Assembly (NCBI GenBank): GCA_050731755.1
Contig: JBOHPP010000038.1
Coordinates: forward strand, 1 to 51,018
DNA: 51,018 nt
Reading direction: 5' to 3'
DNA from: JBOHPP01 sp050731755
GTDB taxonomy: Bacteria > Methylomirabilota > Methylomirabilia > Rokubacteriales > CSP1-6
The first letter of the stretch is position 1. Each line of letters opens with the position of its first letter. The notes under the pieces were generated by a model. The model was not told where the DNA came from, ran no database searches, and saw only the letters and a list, made by a program, of their open reading frames with translations. A program made the translations under genes and the position numbers. Shown here in pieces: positions 34,398 through 42,549 of the stretch.

Positions 34398-35264
34398 TCA
34401 TGTTACCACTGGCCGACCAGGGCCGCGCCGTGGTAACGGATGTCGAGGCACGAGGAAGTCGGCCGCGATCGCGCGCTTCCGACGAAGACTCAATACTGCA
34501 GGATCATAGTAGATCCAGCGAAGCAACGCGAGTGACTCACGTTTGGCGTACTTCAGGCACCAAACGTCGTTGTGTGGCGGGCAGCGGCGCACGATGAGAC
34601 TGCCAGAGAGCCCCATCAGCCGCGAGACCGTCGCCCGCATCCACTCCAGGAATCGCGGACTGGCGGACACGATCGAGACAAACAAACGCGTATACACATA
34701 TTCGGGCTTCTTGAAGGTGTTGTATCGATCGACGTAGGTCACGATCGAACCGTCGCCGTCGATGCAGCCCCTCACGAAATCTCTGAACAAAATGTCGGGA
34801 ACGGCGATTGGGCCGAGCCTGAGGCTCTTCGCTGGCATGAGGCCGATTTCGAGCAGCCATCGGTAGAAGACTCGGTTGCCCCATTGCAGCCGGTAGCACG
34901 AACCATTCGGCGAGTTCGATGCGCGGGTGATCGTATTTTCCAAGCCGAGACAATCGCGCACCGACTCGAGCATGTCTTGATCCTTCGAAGTGACACACAG
35001 GTGCCGGCCATCTATAGATAGGCTGCCATCGGTTGCAATCAGCCCTACCACCCACGCGAGGCCGGCAGACCATGCCGCTGGTGCTCGAGGCCTGGTCAGG
35101 CGCGGTCCGCGTGGACGAGCCGGGATGCCTAATCGTCGTAGTCGCCGTAGTATCGTGATGGCGCCACAGCCGAGTTGGGCAGCAATCTCTTCGGCCGTCA
35201 GTCGCTCGTCCACATAGAGCCGCTTGAGAAGTTCAGGGTCGATCGGCACGTACCGGGGATGCAT
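34398..35264 (-). CDS. LAGLIDADG homing endonuclease with N-terminal HTH
   Basis: A 288-residue protein. Residues 18-52 form a helix-turn-helix (ERLTAEEIAAQLGCGAITIL). Two LAGLIDADG-type helices follow: VVGLIATDGSLS near residue 75 and VRGCIDGDGSI near residue 165, each with the catalytic Asp, so it can act as a monomer. The C-terminal half carries TRLFVSIVSASPRFLEWMRA and RRCPPHNDVWCLKYAKRES. There is no visible intein or group I intron around it; it is a free-standing gene that ends only 21 bases before the 5' end of tRNA-Leu. Lower-GC codons than its neighbours (GATACACATATTCGG region) suggest transfer. Confidence 0.82.
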   Translation of the reverse strand: MHPRYVPIDPELLKRLYVDERLTAEEIAAQLGCGAITILRRLRRLGIPARPRGPRLTRPRAPAAWSAGLAWVVGLIATDGSLSIDGRHLCVTSKDQDMLESVRDCLGLENTITRASNSPNGSCYRLQWGNRVFYRWLLEIGLMPAKSLRLGPIAVPDILFRDFVRGCIDGDGSIVTYVDRYNTFKKPEYVYTRLFVSIVSASPRFLEWMRATVSRLMGLSGSLIVRRCPPHNDVWCLKYAKRESLALLRWIYYDPAVLSLRRKRAIAADFLVPRHPLPRRGPGRPVVT

Positions 35265-35368
35265 CCCTCAGCGTTGAGCCGCAGCCCACGGCCGTCAATG
35301 TCCAACCTTTGAGACAGTGACCTGGGACGCGTGATTGGAACCGCTACCCGGCGCTTTCGTTCACGCTC

Positions 35369-35377
35369 TGATAGAAT
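35369..35377 (+). promoter_or_regulatory. Candidate extended -10 promoter for iorAB
   Basis: TGATAGAAT at 35369-35377 fits TGnTANNNT, with the iorA start at 35398 about 20 bases on. No clear -35 box is seen, which extended -10 promoters can lack. Confidence 0.35.
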
Positions 35378-35397
35378 CGGGCGCGAGGTGACGACCG

Positions 35398-37536
35398 ATG
35401 GGTGAGCGAACCTTCGCCGAGGACGTCAAGCAGCTCGGCTACGGCGCCGGGCAGACCCTGCAGGGCGAAGGCATCCTGGCCATCACCAAGGCGCTGCTGC
35501 AGTCGGGCGTCAGCTACGTGGGCGGCTACCCGGGGGCGCCGGTCTCGCACCTGCTCGACGTGATGGCCGACGCCTACGAGCCGCTGCTCAAGCCGCTCGG
35601 CATCTACTTCGAACAGTCGGCCAGCGAGGCGGCGGCCGCCGCGCTGCTGGGCGCCTCCATCAACTACCCGATGCGGGGCGCCGTCACCTGGACGTCGGTG
35701 GTCGGCACCAACGTCGCCTCGGACGCGCTGTCCCACGTGGCCTCGGCCGGCGTCGTGGGCGGCGCCGTCATCGTGATCGGCGAGGACTACGGCGAGGGCG
35801 CCTCCATCCTCCAGGAGCGCACGCACTCGGCGGCCCTCAAGTCGTCGATCCCCCTCATCGACCCGCGCAACAGCCTGCCCGCGTTCGCGCGCTTCGTGGA
35901 GGAGGGCTTTGGACTCTCGGAAGCTTGCCACGAGCCGGTGTTCTTCTCGATCCGGATCCGCGCCTGCCACATGCGCGGCAGCCTGGCCTGCCGCGACAAC
36001 GTCCGCCCGCGGATCAGCGTGCTCACGCCACTCAACGCCCCCGCCTTCAGCCTGGAGCGGATCAACCTGCCGCCGTTCACGTACCAGATGGAGGCCCAGA
36101 AGTTTGAGCAGCGCCTGCCCGCGGCACGCCACTACATCGCGACGCGCGGCCTCAACGAGCACCACCCGGGTCAGGAGCAGGACCTCGGCATCGTGCTGCA
36201 GGGCGGGCTATGGAACACCACGCTCCGGGGGCTGCACGCGCTGGGCCTGGCCGACCTCCACGGACGCACCGGGATCCCGCTGCTGGTGCTCAACGTGCTC
36301 CATCCCACGGTGCCGGAGGAGCTGATCGGTTTCCTCCGGGGCAAGCGGCAGGTCCTCGTTGTCGAAGAGGGCATGCCGAACTACATCGAGCAGGAGCTGA
36401 AAGCCGTGGCTCACGAGGCTCGCCTCAACGTGACGATCCACGGCAAGGACCTGCTCTCGACTCACGGCGAGTACGTGCCCCAGCTCGTCATCACCGGTCT
36501 CAAGAGGTTCCTGGCCCAGGCGGCGACGGCTTCGGCGCCGGTGGGCCTGCTGGAGGACCGATACCAGGCGCTCTTCGGCCATCAGGCCCGGCTCCGGACG
36601 CTGCTGCCCCGGCCCATCGCCAAGCGGCCGCCCACGTTCTGCACCGGTTGTCCGGAGCGTCCGGTGTTCAGCGCGATGAAGATCCTCCGCGCCACGGAGC
36701 CGGCGGTTGGCGACACCCACGTCGCCCACGACATCGGCTGCTCCACCTTCTCGACCCAGGCGCCCTTCAACGTCGGCAACTCGGTGTTGGGCTACGGCAT
36801 GGGGCTGGCCTCCTCGGCCGCCGTCGCGCCGAACTTCGCCAAGCGCGTGATCTCGGTGATGGGCGACGGCGGCTTCTGGCACAACGGGCTGGCCAGCGGG
36901 GTGGCCAACGCCGTCGCTAACAAACAGGACTCGGTCCTGGTCATCCTGGACAACTTCTACGCGGCGGCCACCGGGCAGCACCACATTCCGTCCACCGGGA
37001 CCAACGCCCGCCGCGAGCCGATTGCGATGACCATCCCCGAGGCGTTGCGCGGCGTGGGCGTGCGCTGGATCCGGACGGTGAACTCCTACCGGATCGCGGA
37101 GGTCATCGCCAGCCTGCGGGAGGCCCTCACCACCCGCTATCACGGGCTCAAGGTCATCATCGCCAAGGGCGAGTGCCAGCTCGAGCGCCAGCGCCGGCTC
37201 CGCCCGCTCCAGCGCCGACGGGCTCAGGCCGGCGCGCCGGTGGTGCAGCCTCGCTTCGGCGTCGACCCCGACGTCTGCACCGGCGACCACTCCTGCATGC
37301 GCCTGAATGGCTGTCCCTCGCTCACGCTCCGGGAAAACCCCGACCCGCTGCGCGACGATCCCATCGCCCACGTCGACCAGACCTGCGTGGGGTGCGGGGT
37401 CTGCGGCGAGGTGGCCCACGCCGCCGTGCTCTGTCCCTCCTTCTACGAAGTCCGGACCATCCACAACCCGACCTGGTGGCAACGCTGGGTCGGGCGGGTC
37501 CGTGTGGCCGTGATCGGGCGACTGGCGACCGCCTGA
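35398..37536 (+). CDS. iorA: Indolepyruvate:ferredoxin oxidoreductase, alpha subunit
   Basis: A 712-residue ThDP- and Fe-S-dependent enzyme that oxidatively decarboxylates aryl-pyruvates to aryl-acetyl-CoA and reduces ferredoxin. The pyrimidine-binding domain starts with GYPGAPVSHL and EQSASEAAAAALLGA; the ThDP motif is GDGGFWHNGL near residue 488 with a conserved VLVILDNFYAAATGQ after it. Two cluster motifs close the protein: CTGDHSCMRLNGC and CVGCGVCGEVAHAAVLCP. GAGGTGA before ATG 35398. It is followed nine bases later by the beta subunit gene. The Fe-S region at the C-terminus matches the variant that pairs with long beta subunits. Confidence 0.92.
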   Translation: MGERTFAEDVKQLGYGAGQTLQGEGILAITKALLQSGVSYVGGYPGAPVSHLLDVMADAYEPLLKPLGIYFEQSASEAAAAALLGASINYPMRGAVTWTSVVGTNVASDALSHVASAGVVGGAVIVIGEDYGEGASILQERTHSAALKSSIPLIDPRNSLPAFARFVEEGFGLSEACHEPVFFSIRIRACHMRGSLACRDNVRPRISVLTPLNAPAFSLERINLPPFTYQMEAQKFEQRLPAARHYIATRGLNEHHPGQEQDLGIVLQGGLWNTTLRGLHALGLADLHGRTGIPLLVLNVLHPTVPEELIGFLRGKRQVLVVEEGMPNYIEQELKAVAHEARLNVTIHGKDLLSTHGEYVPQLVITGLKRFLAQAATASAPVGLLEDRYQALFGHQARLRTLLPRPIAKRPPTFCTGCPERPVFSAMKILRATEPAVGDTHVAHDIGCSTFSTQAPFNVGNSVLGYGMGLASSAAVAPNFAKRVISVMGDGGFWHNGLASGVANAVANKQDSVLVILDNFYAAATGQHHIPSTGTNARREPIAMTIPEALRGVGVRWIRTVNSYRIAEVIASLREALTTRYHGLKVIIAKGECQLERQRRLRPLQRRRAQAGAPVVQPRFGVDPDVCTGDHSCMRLNGCPSLTLRENPDPLRDDPIAHVDQTCVGCGVCGEVAHAAVLCPSFYEVRTIHNPTWWQRWVGRVRVAVIGRLATA

Positions 37537-37545
37537 TCTCCGAAG

Positions 37546-39093
37546 GTGAGCGAACCTCGGCTGCTGTCACTGCTCATCCCCGCCGTCGGCGGGCAGGGCG
37601 GCGGCGTGCTCGCCGAGTGGATCGTGGAGGCGGCGCTGGCCGACGGCCTGGCCGCTCACGCCACCTCCATCCCGGGTGTGGCCCAGCGCACGGGCTCCAC
37701 CACGTATTACGTCGAGGTGTTCGCGGGAGATGACGGCGAGCCGCCCGCCTTCTCGCTCTACCCCATTCCCGGGGCCCTCGACGTGCTGCTCGCTCCCGAG
37801 TTCCTCGAGGTGGGCCGCGCCATCGAGAACGGAATACCATCACCGGCGCGCACGACGATCGTGGCCAGCACCCACCGGCTCTACTCCATTCACGAGAAGA
37901 TGGCCACAGGCCGCAGCCTGTACCCTCTCGAGGCGCTGGAGGCGGCCGCCCGGGCCACCTCCCGGGCGCTCATCGCGTTCGATGCCCTGACCGTCGCCCG
38001 CGAGCACGACAGCGAAGTCAACGCCGTGCTGCTCGGCGCGCTGGCCGGCAGCGGCGTCCTGCCCATCCGGCCGGAGTCGTACCGGGCGGCCATCGAGCAC
38101 AAGGGCGTGAGCGTGGAGGCAAACCTGCGTGGCTTCCAGGCCGGGGTCGACCGCGCGCGATCGCCGGTGACGCTGCCGCGCCCGGATCCCCCGCGCCCGC
38201 TGCGGGCGCCGGCGGCGTTCGCCGACGCGCTGGCCACGCTGCCCGAGGCGGTCCGGCCCGTCGCCGGGGAAGCGGTGGCGCGGCTGATCGACTACCAGGA
38301 TCGGAGCTACGCAGCCCGCTACCTCGGGCGGCTCGCGCCTTTCGTGGGGCGCGACCGGGATCCCGAGCTGGGACGGCTGGTGGCCAAGCACCTTGCCGTG
38401 TGGATGACGTACGAGGACGCCATTCGAGTCGCCGACCTCAAGACTCGGGCGAGTCGCTTCGCCCGGATCCGGGCCGATGCGCAGGCGCGCGACGCCCAGA
38501 TCGTCGTGACCGACTATCTCAAGCCCGACCTGGACGAAATCTACGGCATCCTGCCCGACCGGCTGGTGGCGCCGCTGGCCCGCTGGGCCGAGCGGCACTG
38601 GCCCCACGGGCGGCCGACGCCAGGGCAGCACGTGAAGACCACGACCGTGTGCGGATTCCTCCGGCTGTGGCTCCTGGCCAGGTGCCGCTGGCTGCGACCG
38701 TACTCCTATCGCGCGCGGAAGGAGCACGAGCGAATGGAGCGCTGGCTCGACGCTGTCCGGCGGGCTGCGGAATGGGACGGCGAGCTGGGCCGCGAGATGG
38801 CGCAAAGCGCCCAGCTCGTGAAGGGCTACGGCGAGGTTCGGCGGCGGATGACGGGCTTCTTCGACCACCTGCTGGCCAGCGTGTTGCGGGCGGCGGCTCT
38901 GGAGGCCGAGGCGGCCGGCGGGTTCGCGGTCTCCCGCGGCCTGGCCGCCACCTATCGCCAGCTCGTGCTCCAGGGCCCGGAGGCCGAGCCGCGCGCTCTC
39001 GCCCTGGCCGACGACGTGCTCAGCCGCCTGGCTCGCGGCGAGCGCGCGGCGGCGCTCGCCGCGCTCAAGGCGTCGACGAACGGGATCGGGTGA
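37546..39093 (+). CDS. iorB: Indolepyruvate:ferredoxin oxidoreductase, beta subunit with C-terminal DUF6537-like region
   Basis: A 515-residue protein starting at GTG 37546. Residues 1-200 are the gamma/beta POR-type domain (VGGQGGGVLAEWIVEAALA; HATSIPGVAQRTGSTTYYVE). The remaining ~300 residues form the helical extension typical of long bacterial IorB (LIDYQDRSYAARYLGRLAPF, HVKTTTVCGFLRLWLLARC, RKEHERMERWLDAVRRAAEW). It is the partner of IorA. In single-polypeptide bacterial versions these regions are fused in one chain; here they are split as two genes. Whether the split enzyme prefers aromatic or branched keto acids cannot be told from sequence. Confidence 0.88.
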   Translation: MSEPRLLSLLIPAVGGQGGGVLAEWIVEAALADGLAAHATSIPGVAQRTGSTTYYVEVFAGDDGEPPAFSLYPIPGALDVLLAPEFLEVGRAIENGIPSPARTTIVASTHRLYSIHEKMATGRSLYPLEALEAAARATSRALIAFDALTVAREHDSEVNAVLLGALAGSGVLPIRPESYRAAIEHKGVSVEANLRGFQAGVDRARSPVTLPRPDPPRPLRAPAAFADALATLPEAVRPVAGEAVARLIDYQDRSYAARYLGRLAPFVGRDRDPELGRLVAKHLAVWMTYEDAIRVADLKTRASRFARIRADAQARDAQIVVTDYLKPDLDEIYGILPDRLVAPLARWAERHWPHGRPTPGQHVKTTTVCGFLRLWLLARCRWLRPYSYRARKEHERMERWLDAVRRAAEWDGELGREMAQSAQLVKGYGEVRRRMTGFFDHLLASVLRAAALEAEAAGGFAVSRGLAATYRQLVLQGPEAEPRALALADDVLSRLARGERAAALAALKASTNGIG

Positions 39094-39141
39094 GGTTCAG
39101 CCCCAGGCGTTCCCGCGTCTGACCGGGATCGCGGCCGACGC

Positions 39142-39837
39142 TCAGACGGTGCGGCGCGCGAACGCGGTGAGGCGCTCGAAGTCTTCGGGCGAGAGGTTGA
39201 CGAAGCGGAAGGCCTGCCCTTCGGCGTCGGCGCGCACCAGGAGCGCCATGGCGCGCATCGGGCCCTGGCCGTCCGGCGGCGTGAAGGCGAGCTTGGCCAC
39301 CGCGCCGTCGGACAGTGACGCGCCGGAGCGGACGCGGATGCCGGACGGGCTGAGATCGAAGGCCCAGCCGTCCCACTCCCCGCCGTCATAGGTGGTGAGG
39401 CGCACCGGAAACGTCACCCGCACCCGCGTCGCCCGCCGTCGCTCCGGCGCCTGCGTCTCGGCGAGGCGCTGGCGGGACAGCGCGTGAGGCTCGACATGGG
39501 CCAGCACTTCCCCCAGCCGCTCGAACGCGATCGGCTTGCCCACGAAGTCGAAGGCGCCCCGGCGCAGGCACTCGCGGGCCTGGCTCTCCGTGGCCACGCC
39601 GGAAACGGCCACGATCGGCAAGCCAGACTCGCGCACGGGGCGAAGCTGAAGGAAGTCGAGGCCGGAAAGCCCGGGCAGGTTGATGTCCAGGATGACGGCG
39701 TCGGGACGGTCGGTGTCGAGCCGGCGCAACGCGGCCTCGGCGCTCCGCACGAGCACCGGCTCGTGCCCCATCTCGAGAAGGAAGTCGCGGAACACGCCGG
39801 CCACGTCGAGATCGTCTTCCACGACGAGGACCCGCAT
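39142..39837 (-). CDS. REC-PilZ response regulator
   Basis: A 231-residue regulator. The REC domain (residues 1-120) has the acidic pair in VVEDDLDVAG, phospho-acceptor Asp in VILDINLPG, VAVSGVA and FVGKPIAF. The PilZ domain (about 130-231) starts RRRATRVRVTFPVRL and has DLSPSGIRVRSG, the RxxxR and D/NxSxxG motifs that bind cyclic di-GMP. It links phosphorylation to c-di-GMP, commonly in motility or exopolysaccharide control. It is the second gene of a minus-strand pair; the membrane-protein gene ends six bases upstream. Confidence 0.88.
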   Translation of the reverse strand: MRVLVVEDDLDVAGVFRDFLLEMGHEPVLVRSAEAALRRLDTDRPDAVILDINLPGLSGLDFLQLRPVRESGLPIVAVSGVATESQARECLRRGAFDFVGKPIAFERLGEVLAHVEPHALSRQRLAETQAPERRRATRVRVTFPVRLTTYDGGEWDGWAFDLSPSGIRVRSGASLSDGAVAKLAFTPPDGQGPMRAMALLVRADAEGQAFRFVNLSPEDFERLTAFARRTV

Positions 39838-39843
39838 GCGGTT

Positions 39844-40374
39844 CTAGGACCCGTCGGCGCGCGACCCCGGCGCCGCCGCCGGCCGCGGCCACAACTCACC
39901 GAAGAACGCGGCCCAGAAGGCGCGCGGCACCGGACGCCCGTAATCGCCGAGCAGGGTGCGGGACTCGAACCGGTGGGCCAACCGATAGCTGAAGCTGTAG
40001 AAGGCGCCGATGGACCGCGGGGTCAGCTCACCGTTGAACACGATGTCGAGGGCGAGGTGCATCAACCCGCCCAGCAGGTAGCCCCACAGGACCGGCGCGT
40101 CGGTCCACCACGTCAGCGCGGTCAGGATGGCGAAGAGCTCGTACGAGTGCAGCACCAGGACGGTCCGGCGCGCGCGGCCGGCGAGGTAGTAGCGGAGAAA
40201 GGCGCCGGGACGCAGATCGCGCTGCCGCTCGACCAGGACGTAGTCCAGGGCGTGGTCGACATCGATGAGGAAGCCGCCGAGGGCGACGCCGGCGGTGAGG
40301 GGCCACGAACCGGTGAGCGCGGCCGCCGTGCCGCAGGCGGCCACGGTCGTCAGGAGATGGCCGCCGGGGCTCAC
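39844..40374 (-). CDS. YdjM-like membrane protein (putative membrane-bound metal-dependent hydrolase)
   Basis: A 176-residue protein starting at GTG 40374 (GGAGAC before it). It opens MSPGGHLLTTVAACGTAAAL and has VALGGFLIDVDHALDYVLV, which includes the His ... DxDH pattern of YdjM/DUF457 membrane hydrolases, and a second His motif in LMHLALDIVFNGEL. About four hydrophobic helices. Substrate unknown. Co-transcribed with the REC-PilZ regulator and divergent from the nuo operon 80 bp away. Confidence 0.7.
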   Translation of the reverse strand: MSPGGHLLTTVAACGTAAALTGSWPLTAGVALGGFLIDVDHALDYVLVERQRDLRPGAFLRYYLAGRARRTVLVLHSYELFAILTALTWWTDAPVLWGYLLGGLMHLALDIVFNGELTPRSIGAFYSFSYRLAHRFESRTLLGDYGRPVPRAFWAAFFGELWPRPAAAPGSRADGS

Positions 40375-40420
40375 GTCTCCATCCTACCAGAGCCGCGCCC
40401 GGGAGCGGTCTGACCAGCCG

Positions 40421-40429
40421 TGCTATACT
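40421..40429 (+). promoter_or_regulatory. Candidate extended -10 promoter of the nuo operon
   Basis: TGCTATACT at 40421-40429 contains TATACT with a TG one base upstream. It lies 25 bases before the nuoA start, in the divergent gap with the membrane-protein gene, and is the best promoter-like element there. Confidence 0.5.
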
Positions 40430-40453
40430 CGCCTCTCGGGCCAAGGAGATAAT

Positions 40454-40807
40454 GTGTCCGAGTACTTGCCCGTCGCCATCTTTGCTGTCCTGATCGTCCT
40501 TTTCGGCGTGGTGTCCCTGGGCGTGGCCCGTCTGCTCCGGCCCTCTCGTCCCGACCCGGTGAAGCTCATGAACTACGAGTGCGGGGCCGAGCCGATCGGC
40601 CAGGCCTGGGTGCAGTTCCCCGTGGGGTTCTACCTGGTCGCTCTCGTCTTCATCCTGTTCGACACCCTCGCGGTGTTCCTATTCCCATGGGCGCTGGTGC
40701 TGCGGTCCAGCGGGCTCAGCGCATTCTGGGTGGTGGCAGCCTTCGTCGGCATCGTCGGGTTGGGTTGGCTCTACGCCTATCGGGAGGGCCTGCTGGAGTG
40801 GAAGTGA
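40454..40807 (+). CDS. nuoA: NADH-quinone oxidoreductase subunit A
   Basis: A 117-residue three-helix subunit. LMNYECGAEPIGQAW around residue 40 is the conserved loop with the redox-conformation-sensitive Cys, and FYLVALVFILFDTLAVFLFP carries the family's acidic residue in the second helix. The start is GTG 40454 with AGGAG six bases upstream (40445-40449 region). First gene of the nuo operon. Confidence 0.95.
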   Translation: MSEYLPVAIFAVLIVLFGVVSLGVARLLRPSRPDPVKLMNYECGAEPIGQAWVQFPVGFYLVALVFILFDTLAVFLFPWALVLRSSGLSAFWVVAAFVGIVGLGWLYAYREGLLEWK

Positions 40808-41433
40808 AGCCCCCTGTCCCCCAGATCCCGCCGCCGGTGTGGACCGAGATCAAGGACCTGCAGGAGTGGGAGAAGTACCGGCAGGAACGTCCGGACGGCG
40901 ACAAGACGTCCAACGCCCTGGCCGCCATCGCCGACGCCATCCACCACTTGCCCGGCGGCTGGATCATGGTCACGTCCACCGAGAAGATCTTCAACTGGGC
41001 GCGCAGCTCGTCGATCTGGCCCGTCACCTTCGGGCTGGCGTGCTGCGCGATCGAGGTGATGGCGACGTTCGCCTCGCGCTTCGACGTGGAGCGCTTCGGG
41101 ATGGTTCCCTGGGCGTCGCCGCGCCACTCCGACCTCATGATCGTCTCCGGGACGGTGACCATCAAGATGGCGCCGATGCTCAAGCGGATCTATGACCAGA
41201 TGCCCGACCCCAAGTGGGTCGTCTCCATGGGATCCTGCGCCAACTCCGGTGGCCCGTTCCGGCACGGCTACCACGTGGTCAAGGGTGTGGACCGCGTGGT
41301 CCCGGTCGATGTGTACGTCCCCGGCTGCCCGCCCACGCCCGACTCCCTGATGTACGGCCTGCTCAAGCTCCAGGAGCAGGTCGCCGAGTTTCAGAAGACC
41401 GGCCGGCGGCCTTCCTCTCCACAGGAAGGCTGA
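40804..41433 (+). CDS. nuoB: NADH-quinone oxidoreductase subunit B
   Basis: A 209-residue peripheral-arm subunit that holds the terminal cluster N2. Ligands are visible in LACCAIEVM (tandem Cys), GSCANSGGPF and VPGCPPTPD. The N-terminus is longer than usual (about 40 residues before STEKIFNWARSSSIWP). The start is GTG 40804, overlapping the nuoA stop as GTGA, with GGAG five bases before; GTG 40798 is an alternative. It docks quinone with NuoD. Confidence 0.95.
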   Translation: MKPPVPQIPPPVWTEIKDLQEWEKYRQERPDGDKTSNALAAIADAIHHLPGGWIMVTSTEKIFNWARSSSIWPVTFGLACCAIEVMATFASRFDVERFGMVPWASPRHSDLMIVSGTVTIKMAPMLKRIYDQMPDPKWVVSMGSCANSGGPFRHGYHVVKGVDRVVPVDVYVPGCPPTPDSLMYGLLKLQEQVAEFQKTGRRPSSPQEG

Positions 41434-41439
41434 TCCGGC

Positions 41440-41892
41440 GTGACCCCGGCCGAGACCGCGGTGCGAGTGCGGGAGAGGTTTGGCGTCGAGCCCGCTGTCG
41501 ACGGCGCCGTGGTCACCGCGGTCGTCCCCGTCGAGCGGTGGCCGGAGGTCGCCGAGTTCGCCAAGCACGAGCTCCGCTGCCGGTACTTCAACTGGCTCAG
41601 CGCAGTGGACTGGAAGACGGACGGCCTCGAGGTGATCTGCCGCCTGGAGAACCTGGACGCCGGGCTGGTCCTGGTCATGAAGACCCGCCTGGGTTCCGGG
41701 CAGACACGCTGTCCCACGCTGACCGGCCTCTACCGGGGCGCCGACTGGATGGAGCGCGAGTGCTACGACATGTTCGGCGTGGTCTTCGAGAACCATCCCG
41801 ATCTGCGGCGGATCCTGCTGCCCCAGGACTGGGAGGGGCACCCGCTTCGGAAGGACTACGCCGTCGACACCCCTCACCCGCCGTACCGATGA
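41440..41892 (+). CDS. nuoC: NADH-quinone oxidoreductase subunit C
   Basis: A 150-residue 30-kDa-type subunit of the connecting arm. YFNWLSAVDWKTDGLEVICR and the C-terminal signature GADWMERECYDMFGVVFENH, then PDLRRILLPQDWEGHPLRKDY, are diagnostic. Separate from NuoD, unlike the fused NuoCD of enterobacteria. The start is GTG 41440. A gene unrelated to complex I, the NIPSNAP protein, follows 16 bases later. Confidence 0.95.
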   Translation: MTPAETAVRVRERFGVEPAVDGAVVTAVVPVERWPEVAEFAKHELRCRYFNWLSAVDWKTDGLEVICRLENLDAGLVLVMKTRLGSGQTRCPTLTGLYRGADWMERECYDMFGVVFENHPDLRRILLPQDWEGHPLRKDYAVDTPHPPYR

Positions 41893-41908
41893 GCGAAGGG
41901 AGAACACG

Positions 41909-42544
41909 ATGATCTACGAGCTGAGGACGTACACCCTGATGCCTGGCAAGCAGGCCGAGTACCTCAAGCAGTCCTCGGAGGTGGGTCGCAAGGTGCGCGG
42001 CGACAAGTACGGCAAGCTCGAGGGCTTCTGGACGACCGAGTTCGGCACGTTGAACCAGGTCGTGCACCTCTGGAGCTACGCGAGCCTGGACGAGCGTGAC
42101 CGCTTGCGCGGCGAACTGGCCAAGAACGAAGAGTGGACCAAGGGCTACCTCCCGCAGACGCGGGCGCTGCTGGTGGCCCAGGAGAACAAGATCCTGTCGG
42201 CTCAGGTTCCGCTCAAGCCGCCGGCCGGCGACGGCCATCTCTACGAGCTGCGCTGGTACCGAACCCAGGTGGGCAAGGCGCCGGAGTGGCTCGGTCACTT
42301 CAAGGCGGCGCTGCCCGTGCGCGAGAAGTATTCGCCCATCGTGGGACTCTGGCAGACGGAGATGGGGCAGCTCAACGAGGTCGTCCACCTCTGGGCCTAC
42401 CGGGACCTCAACGAGCGGGCCGGCGTTCGAGGCAAGACCAGCCAGGATCCGCAGTGGCAGGCCTTCCTCGGCAAAGGGTACCCGCTGCTGCTGGAGATGA
42501 AGTCGATCATCCTCAGCCCGGCGCCGCACTCCCCGATGAAGTGA
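41909..42544 (+). CDS. NIPSNAP-family protein with two tandem domains
   Basis: A 211-residue soluble protein with two NIPSNAP units, each a ferredoxin-like (dimeric alpha/beta-barrel) fold: MIYELRTYTLMPGKQAEYLK ... VVHLWSYASLDERDRLRGEL and HLYELRWYRTQVGKAPEWLG ... EVVHLWAYRDLNERAGVRG. The function of NIPSNAPs is unclear; the mitochondrial ones associate with the matrix and mitophagy. AAGGGAGA upstream supports ATG 41909. Its place between nuoC and nuoD, six bases before nuoD, is uncommon and suggests a link to complex I assembly or an inserted gene that is transcribed with it. Confidence 0.9.
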   Translation: MIYELRTYTLMPGKQAEYLKQSSEVGRKVRGDKYGKLEGFWTTEFGTLNQVVHLWSYASLDERDRLRGELAKNEEWTKGYLPQTRALLVAQENKILSAQVPLKPPAGDGHLYELRWYRTQVGKAPEWLGHFKAALPVREKYSPIVGLWQTEMGQLNEVVHLWAYRDLNERAGVRGKTSQDPQWQAFLGKGYPLLLEMKSIILSPAPHSPMK

Positions 42545-42549
42545 GGTCG

